From the NCBI GenBank assembly GCA_047495785.1, contig JBLDXI010000007.1, positions 2,046,001 to 2,110,000 of the forward strand: a stretch of DNA of 64,000 nucleotides, in the 5' to 3' direction. This document shows positions 1 to 13,100 of this stretch, one piece after another. The notes beneath the pieces are model-generated. The model made no database searches. It was not told the origin of the DNA and saw only the letters and a list, made by a program, of their open reading frames with translations. Source of the DNA: Lepidodermella squamata (Eukaryota; Gastrotricha). Positions within the stretch are counted from its first letter, which is position 1. The number at the start of each line of letters is the position of its first letter. The position numbers and the translations under genes were made by a program.

Positions 1-1
1 T

Positions 2-772
2 GATAAATCGAATGTTCAAGACCATTTCACGCGGCTGGGCGCTTCGTATGTCGTCGGCGGGTTTTTCGGCCCGTTTGTCAGCATGCTGTCCACCTTAATC
101 AAGAACGAAAAGGTTCGAGGTGGCTTCATCAAATCGACCGCGCCTTTCAATGAATTTTCATTCTATGTCCATTTGATGGCGATGTATTTCGCGATTTATG
201 ACACGAAAGAATCGTCGCCTTGTGAAGAATTTACTCATGCTTTTACGCAATTGATGTGTGAACCTTGGTTCATTGAAAAATTCGAAAATTCGGGCCGAAG
301 CAATATTAATCATGCTTTATCTATGCTATCCTGCATTAGTTCGCTTCTTCTTCAGAGTCGAATTGAGGTGAATCGACTTCAAAAAGCGCCTTATGCGTCT
401 TTCCACCGAGTTTGGATGAAATTATCTGAAAATTCGAAAATTCGCGTTGAGATGGCTGACCGTCCTGGCGTTTGGCTTCACCTCATTTCTCGCCTTGGTT
501 ATTCGGCTAAGCACATTTCGCTGTACAACACGGTTTCGCATCATCGCAGCCACCTTGAAGACACTCTGTTGGTTTTGAAAAATATTTCTCAACCGGAAAT
601 TATTGCTATTGGCGATGCGCCTGGTGCTCGTGACAGCCTTGAAGAATCTCTGACTGTTCTGCTCAATTTCAAATGTGCCAATACGGAAGTGAAAATTTAT
701 TTTGACAATATTGTTAAACTTGCGACTGAGTTGAAATCTCGTTTATTTGAATCATCAGCTGGTGCTGTTTAA
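2..772 (+). CDS. TPR-solenoid family member 1 (3' part; C-terminally short)
   Basis: The frame is open from base 2, so the gene starts upstream of the window. About 256 codons are visible, ending at TAA 770-772. The visible part matches the central and C-terminal solenoid of the five downstream paralogues: the block ending GGFFGPF, the block APFNEFSFYVHLMAM, and the signature RPGVWLH near base 466. No intron interrupts the stretch where paralogues 2 and 4 carry large ones. After the RPGVW signature only about 100 residues remain, whereas paralogue 2 has about 290, so this member lacks the last armadillo-like third or is truncated. The next gene starts only 69 bp downstream. Function is unknown; the family looks like a TPR co-chaperone with a helical solenoid. 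The gene model is secure, the function is not. Confidence 0.8.
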   Translation, partial: DKSNVQDHFTRLGASYVVGGFFGPFVSMLSTLIKNEKVRGGFIKSTAPFNEFSFYVHLMAMYFAIYDTKESSPCEEFTHAFTQLMCEPWFIEKFENSGRSNINHALSMLSCISSLLLQSRIEVNRLQKAPYASFHRVWMKLSENSKIRVEMADRPGVWLHLISRLGYSAKHISLYNTVSHHRSHLEDTLLVLKNISQPEIIAIGDAPGARDSLEESLTVLLNFKCANTEVKIYFDNIVKLATELKSRLFESSAGAV

Positions 773-820
773 ATTTTTTCTGACAATATTTTCCGGCTAT
801 GATTTATTTTCTATTTTTTT

Positions 821-840
821 CGATAGATTTTTTATTCGGA
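821..840 (+). promoter_or_regulatory. Candidate trans-splice acceptor before gene 2
   Basis: A T-rich run followed by AG at 825-826 lies 14 bases before the ATG at 841 and 53 bases after the stop of gene 1. Nothing upstream in the 69-bp gap looks like a first exon, so a spliced-leader acceptor is the simplest reading. Confidence 0.45.
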
Positions 841-3800
841 ATGGATTATTTGGCTACGTTGTACGGACCAGTTTTTGACTATGAGGCTATTGTGAAGGAG
901 AAAATCGTCCGCCCGCCGGTTGATACCACTGATAATTTGAAGCTGATTTCCAAAGTCGACTGTGCGAATGAAGTCAACGATTTCAACACCCATACATGTG
1001 AGTTGCCATTTTTTATAACTTTTCCGATGTTTTGCGATTCCTCTCTTGATCACTATAAGGTTGTACTCTTTAAATATGAGATTTTAAAATATATCAGAAT
1101 TTTGAACCTGTCTGGCGATTCTCCTGAGCCAAGAGAACTTCCTTTGTTGTGTATCGAGTGCTCGGAAAGTGTCGCACCCAGGGATTAAACCCGGGCTGCC
1201 TTTCTGAGAAGGAACTTCCTCGAGGTCGGGGTAGTTGCGTTGGCTCATTTGTCTATTTCTGGAGCGGTTTATTTTTGGGCCATGGAAAATTGTTTTCTTC
1301 CATGTTTTGAACTTGCACGCGTTCTCGACGAATTCGCCTTCAGTCCCTTCTCTCCTGATCCAGTACAGATTTTGACCTGCGGGTCGAACGATAGAATAGG
1401 GTCCGTCGTAACGATCTTCGAACTTTCCAGATAGGCCAGGATTTATCCGACGCCGAGCCATGTCACCGGGTTGGTAACTGATATCACTGGCGCCTACGTC
1501 CCAAGTGGCTTTTCGCTTTGCCTCGGCCTTAAATTGAAAATTTAATTTGAATTAAATAAAAACTAGTTGAAAGTTACTAGTTAAAAAATCTGCCTTAATT
1601 CCGTAGCTAATGTGTGCGGTCATTTTTGTGAGGATTTTTAATAACAGCACTTTTGAATTTGTAAAGAATGAGCAGTAACACAGCCACTGTTCAGGTGGAG
1701 TGATGTCGGATGAGTTTGCTGGCATGCAAAGAGATCATTTAGTTGGTCGCAGAATAAGGAGGCGTCGTTTGCTCGTTTCCGTGCTGATGTATATTTCGAA
1801 GGAAAACCTCGACCATGAGCTGGATTGACGCTCATCGATGTATCTCAGCAAGTTTTATATTCAATCGAAGATATCTTTTAAATACGAAATTAACGAGGGT
1901 ACTCCGTAAAATGGAATAATCGATTCTACGCCCATCAAATAAGCATCACGTTGATCGTTTGAGCCGTTCATTTTGCTACAACTTGCTTCTACGTATCGGA
2001 ATGCAGCAGCGGCAGGGTTGTGAAAAGGCTTCTCAGTTCAAGTTGAGTTCATATATCAGGATCATATTGAAAGTGACATTCAAACCAGATGTTCTTCTCA
2101 ACCCTTATTCGCTCGAGAAGGTCAAGGCTCATGCTACAAAAACAGGCAAGCAGACTCGCAAATCTCACAGGAAGCATCGCTGTCAGTCGATGAATCGCTT
2201 GAATTCTTGAGAATCGAGCTCGAGTGGTTCGAGTGTGTCGCATTCGAACTGATTTGTATCGTAAATTTGCTCATAGCTTTCGAAATTGGATGGTAGATGC
2301 GGTAAATTGGCTATGCTTAGGTTTGACGAGGCGCTCGGGTGATCGAACGCAGTTGAGGTTGATGGGTGATCAAATACGGCCGAGATCGAGACTGGTCAAA
2401 TACGATCGTTTGTAGGCTGGTTGAACGAATGCGACGGTAGCTGGTGGCAAGCCAAGGCGAGTAGATTTCTAGACCAATTCAATTTTGAATTTTGCCAGGT
2501 TATCAAGGCGGCAAAATTCGCAACTAGAATAGCATGCTCGAGCTCCTCCCGCAGGAGACGAAGCCGATTCACGAACAACTTTTGCTTTAGATAGTGTTAA
2601 TGGTTTAGGCACACGGCGAAGATTGCCAATGACCTTGGTACGAGTCATAGCGATGATAGACACGCGACGCAAAATGAATACTAAATCGATTTTATGGCCA
2701 ACAGATTGGCCTTGACAATAAGCGCAAAAGCTCTATGTTGATTAAAGGGAATGACCTGGTTCGAAAGACACTCTGTCAGCTATCAGACTGAAATAAATAC
2801 CAAAATAATGAGTAGGTTGTAAGAAATAAAAAGACTAGAATGACCGAGACTGAACACTTTTATTATTATTTCCAAGCCATTAATATAGGGTGAAATTCCC
2901 GCCACTATTATTATTAACAATATGAATGAAAAGTTGGCACGCGATCTTGGTCAGGATGAGAAAGCACGTTTGGCTAGAGACCAACCTCACAAGTCTTCAG
3001 TCAATTTGAATAGAGATGAAATTTCGTTTGATAAATGACATGAAACAAGAAATCTCGGTTATAGATTGTGTTGAAAATAGTTCCACAAGTACCGTTTTTA
3101 TGGTCAGAGAGAAACGCGAGACTTGTCGATTTCGAATTACGTTGTAATCATGATCGCTAATGCCGTGACAAAAAGCCATATCCAGGAAAAATCTGTCGTT
3201 CCAATTTAGCATCTTGCAAAGAGGGAGGATATCTGCGGCTAGCTTTACTGGAACTTTTCTAATGATTATGACATTGAGTGTAAAATAGCGTATTTCTTCG
3301 ACTACTGTAAAATATTTCTGGTGATTGTTTATTTTTCGTTTTAGCTTTGGATTTGACTGGCGGTGGATCTCCATCAGAGCGGGCTAAAAAATCCGAAGAG
3401 TTGCGCAATAAAGGCAACGATCTCTACAACGAAGGCAAGCACGCCGAGGCTATTGAATTCTACAAGAAAGCCATGGCCGAATCCGCTATGGACCTTCGAA
3501 ACTACACAAACACCGCTATTTGCTACACGGCAATGGGTCTTAACGAGGAGGCCCTGTCGTACCTGAACGTGGCGGGTGATAACCAACCAGGTTCTCTGAA
3601 AGGAAACCTACTAGTCGTCCGAAATCTATGCAACATGGGCTATGTTGAGGCGGCTCGTAAGCATGTTCAAATGCGAATTGACGCCATTCACCCAGCTGAG
3701 CGAGCCGAGTTCCGCAAAGAGGCCGAAGCTTTGATTAAGGCGGTTCCGAAGGACAAAATCAAGAAACTCGACAAGAAAGACTACAAAGAATGCGAGCCCC

Positions 3801-6800
3801 GTTTCTTCTCGTCCGACGAACGATCCGCAGAGGTTTACCGATTCCTAAACGAACATATGTCACTCAATTACGATTACGATGAAACTATGTCAGTTGCGAT
3901 TAACTCATTCAAGCGAACCCCGCATACTCGTGAGTTTTTCGAAAATCCCGAAAAATTCATTCTGGAACAAGACGCTGGTCAGTGCTTGTTCATCGGCCTC
4001 ATGATGACTCATCTCCAGATGCTGATTCACAACCAGGTTGAAGTCGCCGAAGTTCTTTTCATCCAACTGCCTGGTTTTGCCGATTTCTTCTCCCGCATTG
4101 GTTACGCCGCGACGAAGCGAGCGAATATTCAGAATAATTACCTGCGTTTTGGCTGGCGAATTCCTGGCGGCGGGTTTTTCGGGCCTTTTACGTACTGTAT
4201 CGGTAAGGCGAGTCAAAGTTCAGTTGTGAGGAATTCGGTTTTCAAGACCAAGGCGCCTTTCAATGATTTTTCGTTCTACACGCATCTGCTGGCAATGCAA
4301 GGGGCGATTTACAGCACTCGTGATTCGCCTGATAACTACATGATTGCTGAATCTCTGGCGAACTTATTTTGCGAATCGTGGTTTATCGATAAGTTGAAAG
4401 CGACCCCGGACGAAGAGTTGGAGCATCCGATTTCGATGTTGGCTACGACGAGTACGCTGCTGATGTTCAGTCGCGGTGACATGAATGTCTGCATCCACCC
4501 ACCATATGCTTCGTTCCTTCCATTCTGGGTGAAAATATCAGGTAATTTGGCTATTACGTGGGATGACACTAAAAGAATCGGTATGAGACTACTGTTCGTT
4601 ATGATAACGCTCAATTTAAGGGAAATGTTATCAGCCGGGAAATTTCCAACTATATAGGCCATACGTTGCTAAGAAACTTGAAATAGAAAATATTGAACTA
4701 TCAAAAATGCGTAGAATTAATATTCAATACAAAACATATCAACATTTTAACCCGTTATGGACCGCACCCATGTCCCGCTGTCAGATTGGCTTGAGACTTT
4801 GCGAATTTGGATGGATTATTTACAATAGAATCAATTTTTTGTTAGCGCGGTATACTGAAAGCTCAGAAAAGACGTGCCAATACTGTAGAGCGCGTTTGTG
4901 TTTCCACTGTCTGTACAGAGGATGTAGTAGACATGCGAGCTGAACAAGCCATTTTCCTGACTTGAGCGTCGGCTTCTCTGGCAGCGGCGCATATACTCCA
5001 AGCGGGATTGGAGCACCGCGAAATCGCCGACTAACGTGGTGGGCTAAGCGCGAGTGGAGTGCAGAAAGGAGAAGGTGCGGCTATTGACCGTGTTGAATTT
5101 GAAAGCTATGGCCTGAATCGCCCAAAGATGACCTTAAGTGACCGGGCTTAGAGTGCGGCTCGGTGGACATGATAAAGCGTGACAGAAGCGAGAAAGGGAG
5201 ATAGACGGGAGCACGAGTCGATTCGCGATTGCCGATGCACCAAATGTTGCGGTGACGAATAAAACAAAAGCCGACTCAGAAACAGAAAACGCTTATTTTT
5301 TTTGCGTCAAAACTTGCCACGCGGGTTCTATAACGGCCGATCGAGGTCTGTGTAGACGAGAGCATCCGGCTGCTGAAACGCGGCTTTTAAGGCTACTTAA
5401 CGAGCGTTCACACTCATCAGACCAGGCTAAAGGCACGGCGGTCAGGTATGTCCGGCGTAGCGAAGTCCGACAAATGGGGCCTGAACCGTTTAACTAAAGT
5501 AAGGTTAATTAGCATAACCAGCACAACTATACCCTTCGAGACTAAACCTCGCAGTGTGTATGGCGAATACATACTGAGGTAGAATGTGATAAAAGAATTT
5601 TAAAAAGAAACTCTTTTCGTGTTTGGTTTTGCTTGAACGGCTCACATTCATAATCGCGAAGTGCGACACAGAAATTTCCGTTGAAAATAAAAAATAAGAA
5701 ACCGAAACAGCGACTAACTTCGGCGGAAACCAACTGAACAACAGTGGCGCTGTCATCGTCGCCGCATTATAATGGGCCAAGCCTGCCATACCACAAGTAA
5801 AGATCTTTTTATGCCGAGGTCACCTCCGAGATAGAAAACACTGTCTCGTCGCAGATTAAATCTTGAAAAAGTCCCACGTCACCAAGGCAGATACAGTAAA
5901 GAAAGCCAGGCGCTGCGTCCTTGGCGGTATCGTAGTCACGCAGTTCATCGAGCTCGGAAACGCATTAATTGCTAAAAACATCAACCCATTGGCAAGTTCA
6001 GGAACGCCGGGGGAACAGCGCACCTTTCCGTAAATTTCCAAAAATTTCATAGTTCATGGTTTACGCAGTGTATAGTTGTGTATAGTGTATAGTTGTTTTT
6101 TTTTATAGGGAGCATTTTATAGGGAGTGGTATAAATAGACTATTGATAGGTCACGTTAACGTCGCATAACCGTCGCAGAAGAATTTCTTTTCCGCCTTGG
6201 CCTTGTTCGCACAAAATCCAATCAGCTTCTCTGCACACTAAAATTGTAAATATTTAAAAATCTTGAAATTGTTAACAATTATATCGAATCGAACACTTTG
6301 TGTAGCAATTATAAAATATAATCGAGTCAATTGAAATTCGGAAATTAAATACAGCGCATTAAAATATGAAAATCCTTAAATAGAAATTGAGCTTGTTTAC
6401 TAACCTTGTACAGTCCAAAGGAAACTTTGAAAACGGGATCTTACAGTTTGATTGTATCTTATCGTTTGAAGACATCCACATTTCTCTAACTTATTTAAAT
6501 GTTTCTTTTTCGTTTTATTAGGCATCGAGAAATTGCGCCTGGTCATGATCCGCCGACCTGGCATTTGGCTGCACTTCGCAACCCGACTCAAATTTGCGGC
6601 ATTCAATTTCGCCCACTGCGACAACCGTGGCCTGCACCGTAAACACCTTGAAGAAACTCTGGTTGTCCTGAAAAATCTGTTCAACGGTCCTATTGAGCAG
6701 CCGATCTTCGAAGAATACGAAAAAACGCTGAAGCGCTTCAGATCCGGCTTGATCCCACTTCTCGGTAAATTCCGCGGCGGGTCAGCATTTTTCCCAGACC

Positions 6801-7450
6801 CAGTTCTCATCGGCGCTTTAACTACTCTGAAAGGTCTTACAAAACTCAGTACGAAATTTTCGGAAATTTTACTCGAAAAAGACAAAAAAGTTCTGCAAAA
6901 TTTGGTCGCTATCGCCGGTGGTATTGATCGTAGCGATATTGCTAGTCTAGCGACTTGTTGCTTCGCAAATTTGACTGCTCAATGCGATTCGAAGAAAATT
7001 GTGTTGGCGATGAAATGTGATAAATTTCCGTTATTTGCTAAACGCCTTGGCTCGTTTTTGACCGGGGGCAACTCGAAAAATGCTGAAAAAATCGAGGGTG
7101 TTGCTATTGAAGTTCTGCTCAACCTTATTCGAATCGCCTCAAAATCTGAAACTGGTGACGAACTGGGCCGACTCCTCGATAGCCTGTCTGTTTTGAAGGC
7201 CAAAGTTCTGATGGAAGGCCTTGTTCGTTTCATCCGAAGTGACCCGCTTCTTAACGAGAAAAAGTCGGCGATTCTGCTGATTGCTCACCTGATTTCGGCT
7301 CGCGATGAATTTTCGGAGGCAAGTCGCCGCTTGAGTCACGATTTGTCATCGAGCCTCGTCGAAATCGCGAATGATGTGAAGAAATTGTGCGAATCTGAGA
7401 TGGATCGGAAACTCTGCGAGTGTATTAGCAATGTTTCTAATACCGCATGA
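841..7450 (+). CDS. TPR-solenoid family member 2
   Basis: Three exons join in frame: 841-997, 3345-4541 and 6522-7450, giving 760 residues. I chose the ATG at 841, not the in-frame ATG at 799, because paralogues also begin just before an LFG/LYG...FDYE motif and because an acceptor-like AG lies between the two ATGs. Exon 1 gives the about 52-residue head. Exon 2 starts with a Gly-rich linker, then three TPR units (first unit GNDLYNEGKHAEAIEFYKKA; second with YTNTAIC), then solenoid with GGGFFGPF and APFNDFSFY. Exon 3 carries RPGIWLH and an armadillo-like tail. TPR clamp positions: R, N, N and K are present, but the fifth (Arg in Hop) is Leu. Intron 1 (2.3 kb) holds a Ty3/gypsy fragment; intron 2 is 2.0 kb. 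Probably cytoplasmic: no signal peptide or membrane span is seen. Confidence 0.85.
1084..1530 (-). mobile_element. Ty3/gypsy retrotransposon pol fragment (integrase C-terminus)
   Basis: Read on the minus strand, the frame gives YQPGDMARRR followed by a KFEDRYDGPYSIV block. This matches the end of Ty3/gypsy integrases (GD.V..., then K....GPY.I). The frame stays open to about 1084 and ends in TGA just below. No reverse transcriptase or LTR is recognisable nearby, so this is a fragment. It lies in the first intron of member 2, antisense to it. Confidence 0.7.
1531..3344 (+). other. Rest of intron 1 of member 2
   Basis: AT-rich non-coding sequence with short random frames only; nothing supportable as a gene. 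It ends in an acceptor, TTTTAG, at 3339-3344. Confidence 0.6.
4542..6521 (+). other. Intron 2 of member 2
   Basis: Donor GTAATT at 4542 and acceptor TTATTAG ending at 6521. At this position members 1, 3, 5 and 6 have no intron, while member 4 has one within about 20 codons. The content is non-coding apart from one copy of a dispersed repeat near 5991-6038. Confidence 0.7.
5991..6038 (+). repeat. Dispersed repeat, copy 1
   Basis: Shares GGCAA..., CGCCGGGGGAAC and CACCTTTCCGTAAATT with 55437-55505, and more weakly with 25478-25530. This copy has lost the AGCAGC...GCTGCT hairpin seen in the other two. Confidence 0.5.
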
Positions 7451-7545
7451 GATTAACTTTGCTCAAAGAACATGTTTTCTTTCGTGATCATGGTCAAATT
7501 TGAAATTTGAATATAAAAACTCGATTTGTAATATTCACGTTAATT

Positions 7546-7571
7546 TTCCATACTAGGTTTTTATCCGGAAA
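7546..7571 (+). promoter_or_regulatory. Candidate trans-splice acceptor before gene 3
   Basis: TTTTCCATACTAG with AG at 7555-7556 lies 15 bases before the ATG at 7572. The whole gap from the stop of gene 2 is 121 bp. Confidence 0.45.
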
Positions 7572-9972
7572 ATGGATAATTTTGCGAAGTTGTTCGGTAA
7601 CCCTTTCGATTATGAAGGACTCATCTCAGGCCGAGTTCAGCCAACCTTGCTCGATACTAAGGAGCCATTGAATATTCTGAAGAAAATCTCGCCGAAAGAA
7701 TTGCCTCAATCAATGATTAATTTATGCGAAAAACTGAGTGAGTTCAATTGCAAATTTTAAGGTGGCATTTTTCATGGTCAAAATGTTTATTTCAGGGGAC
7801 GATCTTGGAGGCGGTGTATCTTCAGCGCAGAAAAAAATGGAAGCGAATCGTTATCGCGAGGATGGAAATGCTTTGTTCAAAGCCGGAAAAATCGAAGAAG
7901 CCCTGGAATGCTATAACAAAGCCATCAAACTCGACCCAAGAGATAGCCGCCATTTCACAAATGCTGCAATCTGCCTCAACACCTTGGAGCGTTACTATGA
8001 AACCATGGCTCTGCTTGAAGCTGTGAGCGAATCTCATGGCGAAAATATCAAAATGCACTTGCTTTTCGTTCGAGCCGCTTGCAATCTCGGCTATCCTGAT
8101 TACGCTAAAATTTACATGACTGCTCTTATGGAAACGGTGCCCCTCGAAAAGAGGGCTGAATTTGTGAAGGAAGCCGGCGAATTGTTGAAGAATGCTGTCA
8201 AAGATGAAAGCAAGCGGTTTGGAGCTCAGCTCATTCAAGATATAGAGGAAGAACTGCTGGACGAAGCCGGGACATTGCCGCCTGCTAAGTATCATTTCGA
8301 CCTGCAAATACACACGACATTGATTGATGACCATGTTCCAGATGGAAGTCGCAATTACGTGGCATATTTCTTGAAAATCATGAAGCATACGCCGTATATT
8401 CGTCAATTTATCGCTGATCCGCTCAGTTCGATTAAGAAGATGACGCCGGATGAAGGGCTTTTCGTCGCGACTTTCACGTGTCACATTGGAGCGTATATCA
8501 CCGACCATCCCGATAAGGCTCAGGCATTTATCGACGAGCCGATTTTCACCGATTTTCTCATCAATTTGGCCATGATTTGCACGAATCGATCGGTTATGGG
8601 TGACTATGCCGAGCGATTGGGGGAACTTTACGTTTCCAGGAGTTTTTTCGGGAATTTCGAGAAAATTCTCACCGGTTTGATCAAAATCCCATCTATTCGC
8701 AACAAGTTCATGAAGGAAATCGCGCCTTTCAACGATTTCACGTTCTATTGCCATTTGTTAGCTATGCACTTGGCAGTATTTCCACCATTTGAATCACAAT
8801 ACGCCATACTTGTTGCACAATCGTTCACCCTGCTATTCTGCGAAGATTGGTTTTTGGCAAAAATTGAAAAAGGTCACCGACCTATGGCTCATTTTTCACT
8901 GTCTCTCCTCGCCAATGTTTCTACAATTTTTTCACTTTGCCGCAAAACGATGGCTGATATTCAAAAACCTCCCTTCCCGTCTTTCATGCCATTCTGGCTC
9001 GTCGCTTCAGCCAGGCCGAAATTGATTGCTATAATGGCTAATCGACCAGGCGTTTGGCATCATTTCGGAATAATGTTCAAAAACGCGGCTCGATATTTGT
9101 TTCCGAACTCGCCCGACACCCAACGCGACTTGTTCCTTCAAGTTTTGACCGTTTTGAAGCGAATCGTCGATGTTGAACCTAGCGAAGATCAAGAGGAGCA
9201 TTTTTTCTTCGAAAATTTCGAAACCCGCGAAAATCTAGCTGTTTACGCCGGGAATTTGCTGTTCGTCGAAAATGATTTCGGCTCGAAACCGTTCGAGAAA
9301 AAAATGTGGCGGTTGCTTTTTCAAATTCTGGCAAAGCTGTTCCTCCGATCCTCAGATTTCGGCAGCCTTTTCATGTGCGATGACGCTGATCCGATGCTGC
9401 AAAAACTTTGCCAAATGCTTCCGCTGCCTAAGGAAGACATCGAAACGCACGAGGCAATTTTAGCGTGTCTATCGAATCTTCTTCGCTATCGATGGGAGGA
9501 GAAGAATGAAAAATTGCTGAACGATCCGAAATTGGCGGATTACTTGAAAGTCGCTACGACATCGCTGTTTGACGAGTCAGATTTCGGCGAGAGTGAAAAT
9601 TTGTCGAGCTGCCAAATTGATTCAATTTGCATTATTTATACTCTTTCTGAGCTGAAATGCGGTAAGAATCGAACAAGTCCGCTAATCCCAGCCCTGAAAT
9701 CGCTTGGAATTTCGGATCTTGTCAACGCAATTGGTCGATTTATTAAAAAGGCCCATGCTAAGGAAGATCACGAGAAGGGGCTTTGCTATCATATTCCGAC
9801 CCGGGCTTTAGCTGACCTGGTCGCCAAATTTCCGGAAGTTTTCAGCGATGCGTGTCGTAATATGGAGCGTGATTTCAAGAAAGAAGTCCTGGCTACATCT
9901 CAAGGCATGTCGGCTTATCGCACTGAGGAGAATCGTAATTTGAACAACCTTATCAAAGTTCTGAAAGCTTAA
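7572..9972 (+). CDS. TPR-solenoid family member 3
   Basis: Two exons, 7572-7737 and 7796-9972, join in phase 1 to give 780 residues. The only intron is 58 bp, in the same place and phase as intron 1 of members 2 and 4. The head is MDNFAKLFGNPFDYEG. TPRs start at GNALFKAGKIEEALECYNKA with FTNAAIC in the next unit. The solenoid contains APFNDFTFYCHLLAM and RPGVWHH. It is the most compact complete member and the best template for the family. Clamp residues: the Asn pair and the Lys of the third helix are kept, with Arg for the first Lys and Leu for the last Arg. It sits 121 bp after gene 2 and 130 bp before gene 4. A co-chaperone-like adaptor is an inference from the TPR; UNC-45-like proteins are a possible distant relative. 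Confidence 0.88.
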
Positions 9973-10079
9973 CAAGTGTAATTTCTTATCAATGTTTTGT
10001 ATGAGTAATTGTTGGTTGATGTTTTCATGTAATATCTTGCTTGATACCTAATAATCAATATTAATCGCTCAATATTTTA

Positions 10080-10102
10080 ATTTTTTAGAATTTGTTAGTG
10101 AA
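10080..10102 (+). promoter_or_regulatory. Candidate trans-splice acceptor before gene 4
   Basis: TTTTAATTTTTTAG with AG at 10087-10088 lies 14 bases before the ATG at 10103. This is the same layout as before genes 2 and 3. Confidence 0.45.
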
Positions 10103-13100
10103 ATGCGTTATTTTAACGCACTTTTTGGTACTGGTCTTGATTTCGAGGCGTGGGAAAATGAAGCTGAATGTCCCAACCCGGTTGATACTCACGAAAATTT
10201 CCGGTTGCTATGCACCAAGTTCAACAATCCCGAGGTCGAAGATATCTCCATGATTCACGTCAAAATGGGTATGCAATTTCATTTTATTCGTCAAATTAAT
10301 TTTTCAAGTTTTTGGGGTTTGGGGTCAGTTTTTATATATTGCCGGTATATTGCTCCTCGACCATTAAATATGAGGTCGAGCCAACACCAGCGCCTGTAGT
10401 TGCGATGTTGACCATGTTTGTGCCCGGGCACATGCCGAGGTTTAAGGCGACCGTTATCGGACCGGCCGCAAATTGAGTAGTGCATGTGCCTTCGACCACT
10501 CGAGGGATATCGTACCAGTAACCGGCCGAGGTTCGCCACTGCAAAACCATGGCTTGAATTCGATTGCTCGCACACTCTACTCCGTTGAACGTAATAAACC
10601 TTCCGAAGTAAAACATTATTTTTCGAAATTAATGTTGAAAATTCCATTTACCATCTTTCACATTCATTTTGAGAGCCCACGTTTAGATTTTTGAAATTTG
10701 TAGTTCCGTACCATTTAACGTGAAGGCTCGAAGCAGTTTGAAGTTTGTTGTAGGTCATGGTCTAAATTAACGAACTAATTAAAAAAATAGGGTAATTTTT
10801 TGGGGTTATACGTGAATAGCTTTAAAGCATGTCGTGCCGGCTGACATGCAACCACTCGTGAAAACAGCGTATTGCCTGTTGTAATTCGGCAGGCGGACCA
10901 ACTGACCGTCAGGCATGAGTAGCGAACTTATAGGCAGACTTTCGTGGATCTCTTCAACAATCATGTGGGCCTCTTTCAAGCGGCCAATGTCGTATTTCCA
11001 GGATGCCATATTATTGGGGCAGCCAATGCCACCCCCACATTGGCAATCGAACCAGAGGGCGATGTCGTACTTACCAGCCGGTATATTTCTACAAATGCCG
11101 TCGACTGTTTAAAAAAATTATTTTTATAAATTTTGAATTAGCACATTTCAATTTTCAATTTTTGAATAATATTATTTTCGAAATTTTTCGAAATTTAATG
11201 TTGAAGCGTTAACCTGGAACCGATCTCGCTCCGGGATCTGGGCGATCGCTACCGGTGGAGGAATAAGCCACATGAAAACTGGCTTCAATGGGGGCCGGAT
11301 CGCGGCATATTTGATCGTTGATCGTGAAGTAGAATCGCAGACAATGGTCGTTGAAATCATAATAAACCATGCCGGACCAGTAGATTCGCAGGGTTGAGGA
11401 ATCACTCCTCTTCTTGTAGCGCGTTGTTTTCTTGAAAAGCGTTAAAAATTATTGATTTCAGGTAATTGAGCAATGAAAAACTTGCAAAGCGTGTCATTCC
11501 ATAGGCCAACTCCGAAATTGTGTTAGATTGTGTTGAAACAGTGTTATAAACGGTCAGAGCTTGGCATCGAACTGAGTCGTCTGTTTTAAAATATATAAAG
11601 ATATTTTTTTAGCGTATTTTATTTTTTACCTAATTTCATAAGGTAGTCAGCCGAAACAAATTCTTCGAACTGGTAAGAAATCACATTCCAAGGGGCCCCG
11701 ACTGAAGTAAAGTCGTTGATAAGTATTGTACGGGTCCAATACATAGTCGTTGCTAGCACAATATCGATATTAACCGTACCGCTTGGAAACTCCGTAGATG
11801 TGCATGTGTGCTCATCTGCAGCAAAATCACATCGGTTTTTCGGGTGGCACAATTTAGCCAATAAATTTACCATGATAGTTTTCGCTTATGTAGGCTGTTG
11901 CAAATCCATGTCTTACATCCCGACCCCTGAATCAAAATTTAATCTTCAGACTGCATCTTTATTAAGTATTTACTTACATGATATGACGAATTCCTTGCTC
12001 ACCTGCGCAATCGGATCCATTGATGCGAACGAAAAAAATGAACCTATCCTCTGAATTGACACCAGATCCTGCGTCTTTCATGACAAACGAAAAGTCCATG
12101 GTCACTTTTATGTGCGTGAAATCGTGCCGTTTTGTGAACGAGAACGACTGTCATTCGATTTGAAAAGTTTTATAGCGCTAGAGAATTGAAAAAACCTACT
12201 TGAAACGCAGCTACGACACCCGAGGGGTAGGTGAAGCCTCCGGTTTGGTAGAACGCTGGTAGCACTCGCCTTGGATAGTCAAAACAACCGGATTCTTCAC
12301 CTTTAATAAAAATTGAAATTATTTATACGTCCCCATTTTACCAAAATTCCGTTTTTCAATGAAACTAGGTCTCGCAGCTGGAATAGCTAATTGTGCGTGT
12401 TTTTTGTGAAATTTCCAGATCTGAATTTCAATATCCAACACAATACTTTCGATTATTTATTTTTTTCCAAGTTTCCAAGCTCTTACGCTCAATTACGGCT
12501 TTTTATATTTTTGGAAGTGGCTATTTGCACCCTACTCGGGTACAACAAAGTTGCTCCGTGTACCCGGTGGGTACAATCAAGTTGCTATGTGCACCCGCTA
12601 TTAATATAGTATCATGTCTATTTCGTGCAGAGGAAAGTCATCATACTGTTGGTTTGAAGTTGATAGTGTACATAGTTAGGCATGATAATGCTCAGAAAAA
12701 TGATTTGTCAGTTTTTGCGGAAGATGTACGTAGGTCATTTTCAGAAAAATTAACTGCTTGCGTAACTGAAATCCGTGAAAAATCTGTCTCAAATCTCAAG
12801 GGGGGGGGGGGGGTCAGACTAGTGTGCGAAGTAGGATCCTGGAACTAAGGTATTTTCCAACACTCAGCCGAAAATCCCAAAGGCCCCTCCTGTGGTTTTC
12901 TCACCCTTCCTTTGTTTAGAATCCCGGAGCTGGGGTGTTGCGACACCCCAGCACCCCTGTACGTCGCTCCGCCTGTACTTCGCACCCTTAGAAGGCCTTC
13001 GATCTTCGCCTAATAACTTGGTACTTACTGTCAATCCAAGAGTGATTTCGTCAAATTCGAAGGATGTCGAGTTCGAAAAATCATTTGGAATCATCATCTC

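Noticed and set aside
1160-1215. tRNA-like T-arm (CCCAGGGATTAAACCCGGG) near the gypsy fragment
   Set aside because: No matching acceptor stem, D-arm or anticodon arm could be folded around it, and the same bases are inside the open pol frame.
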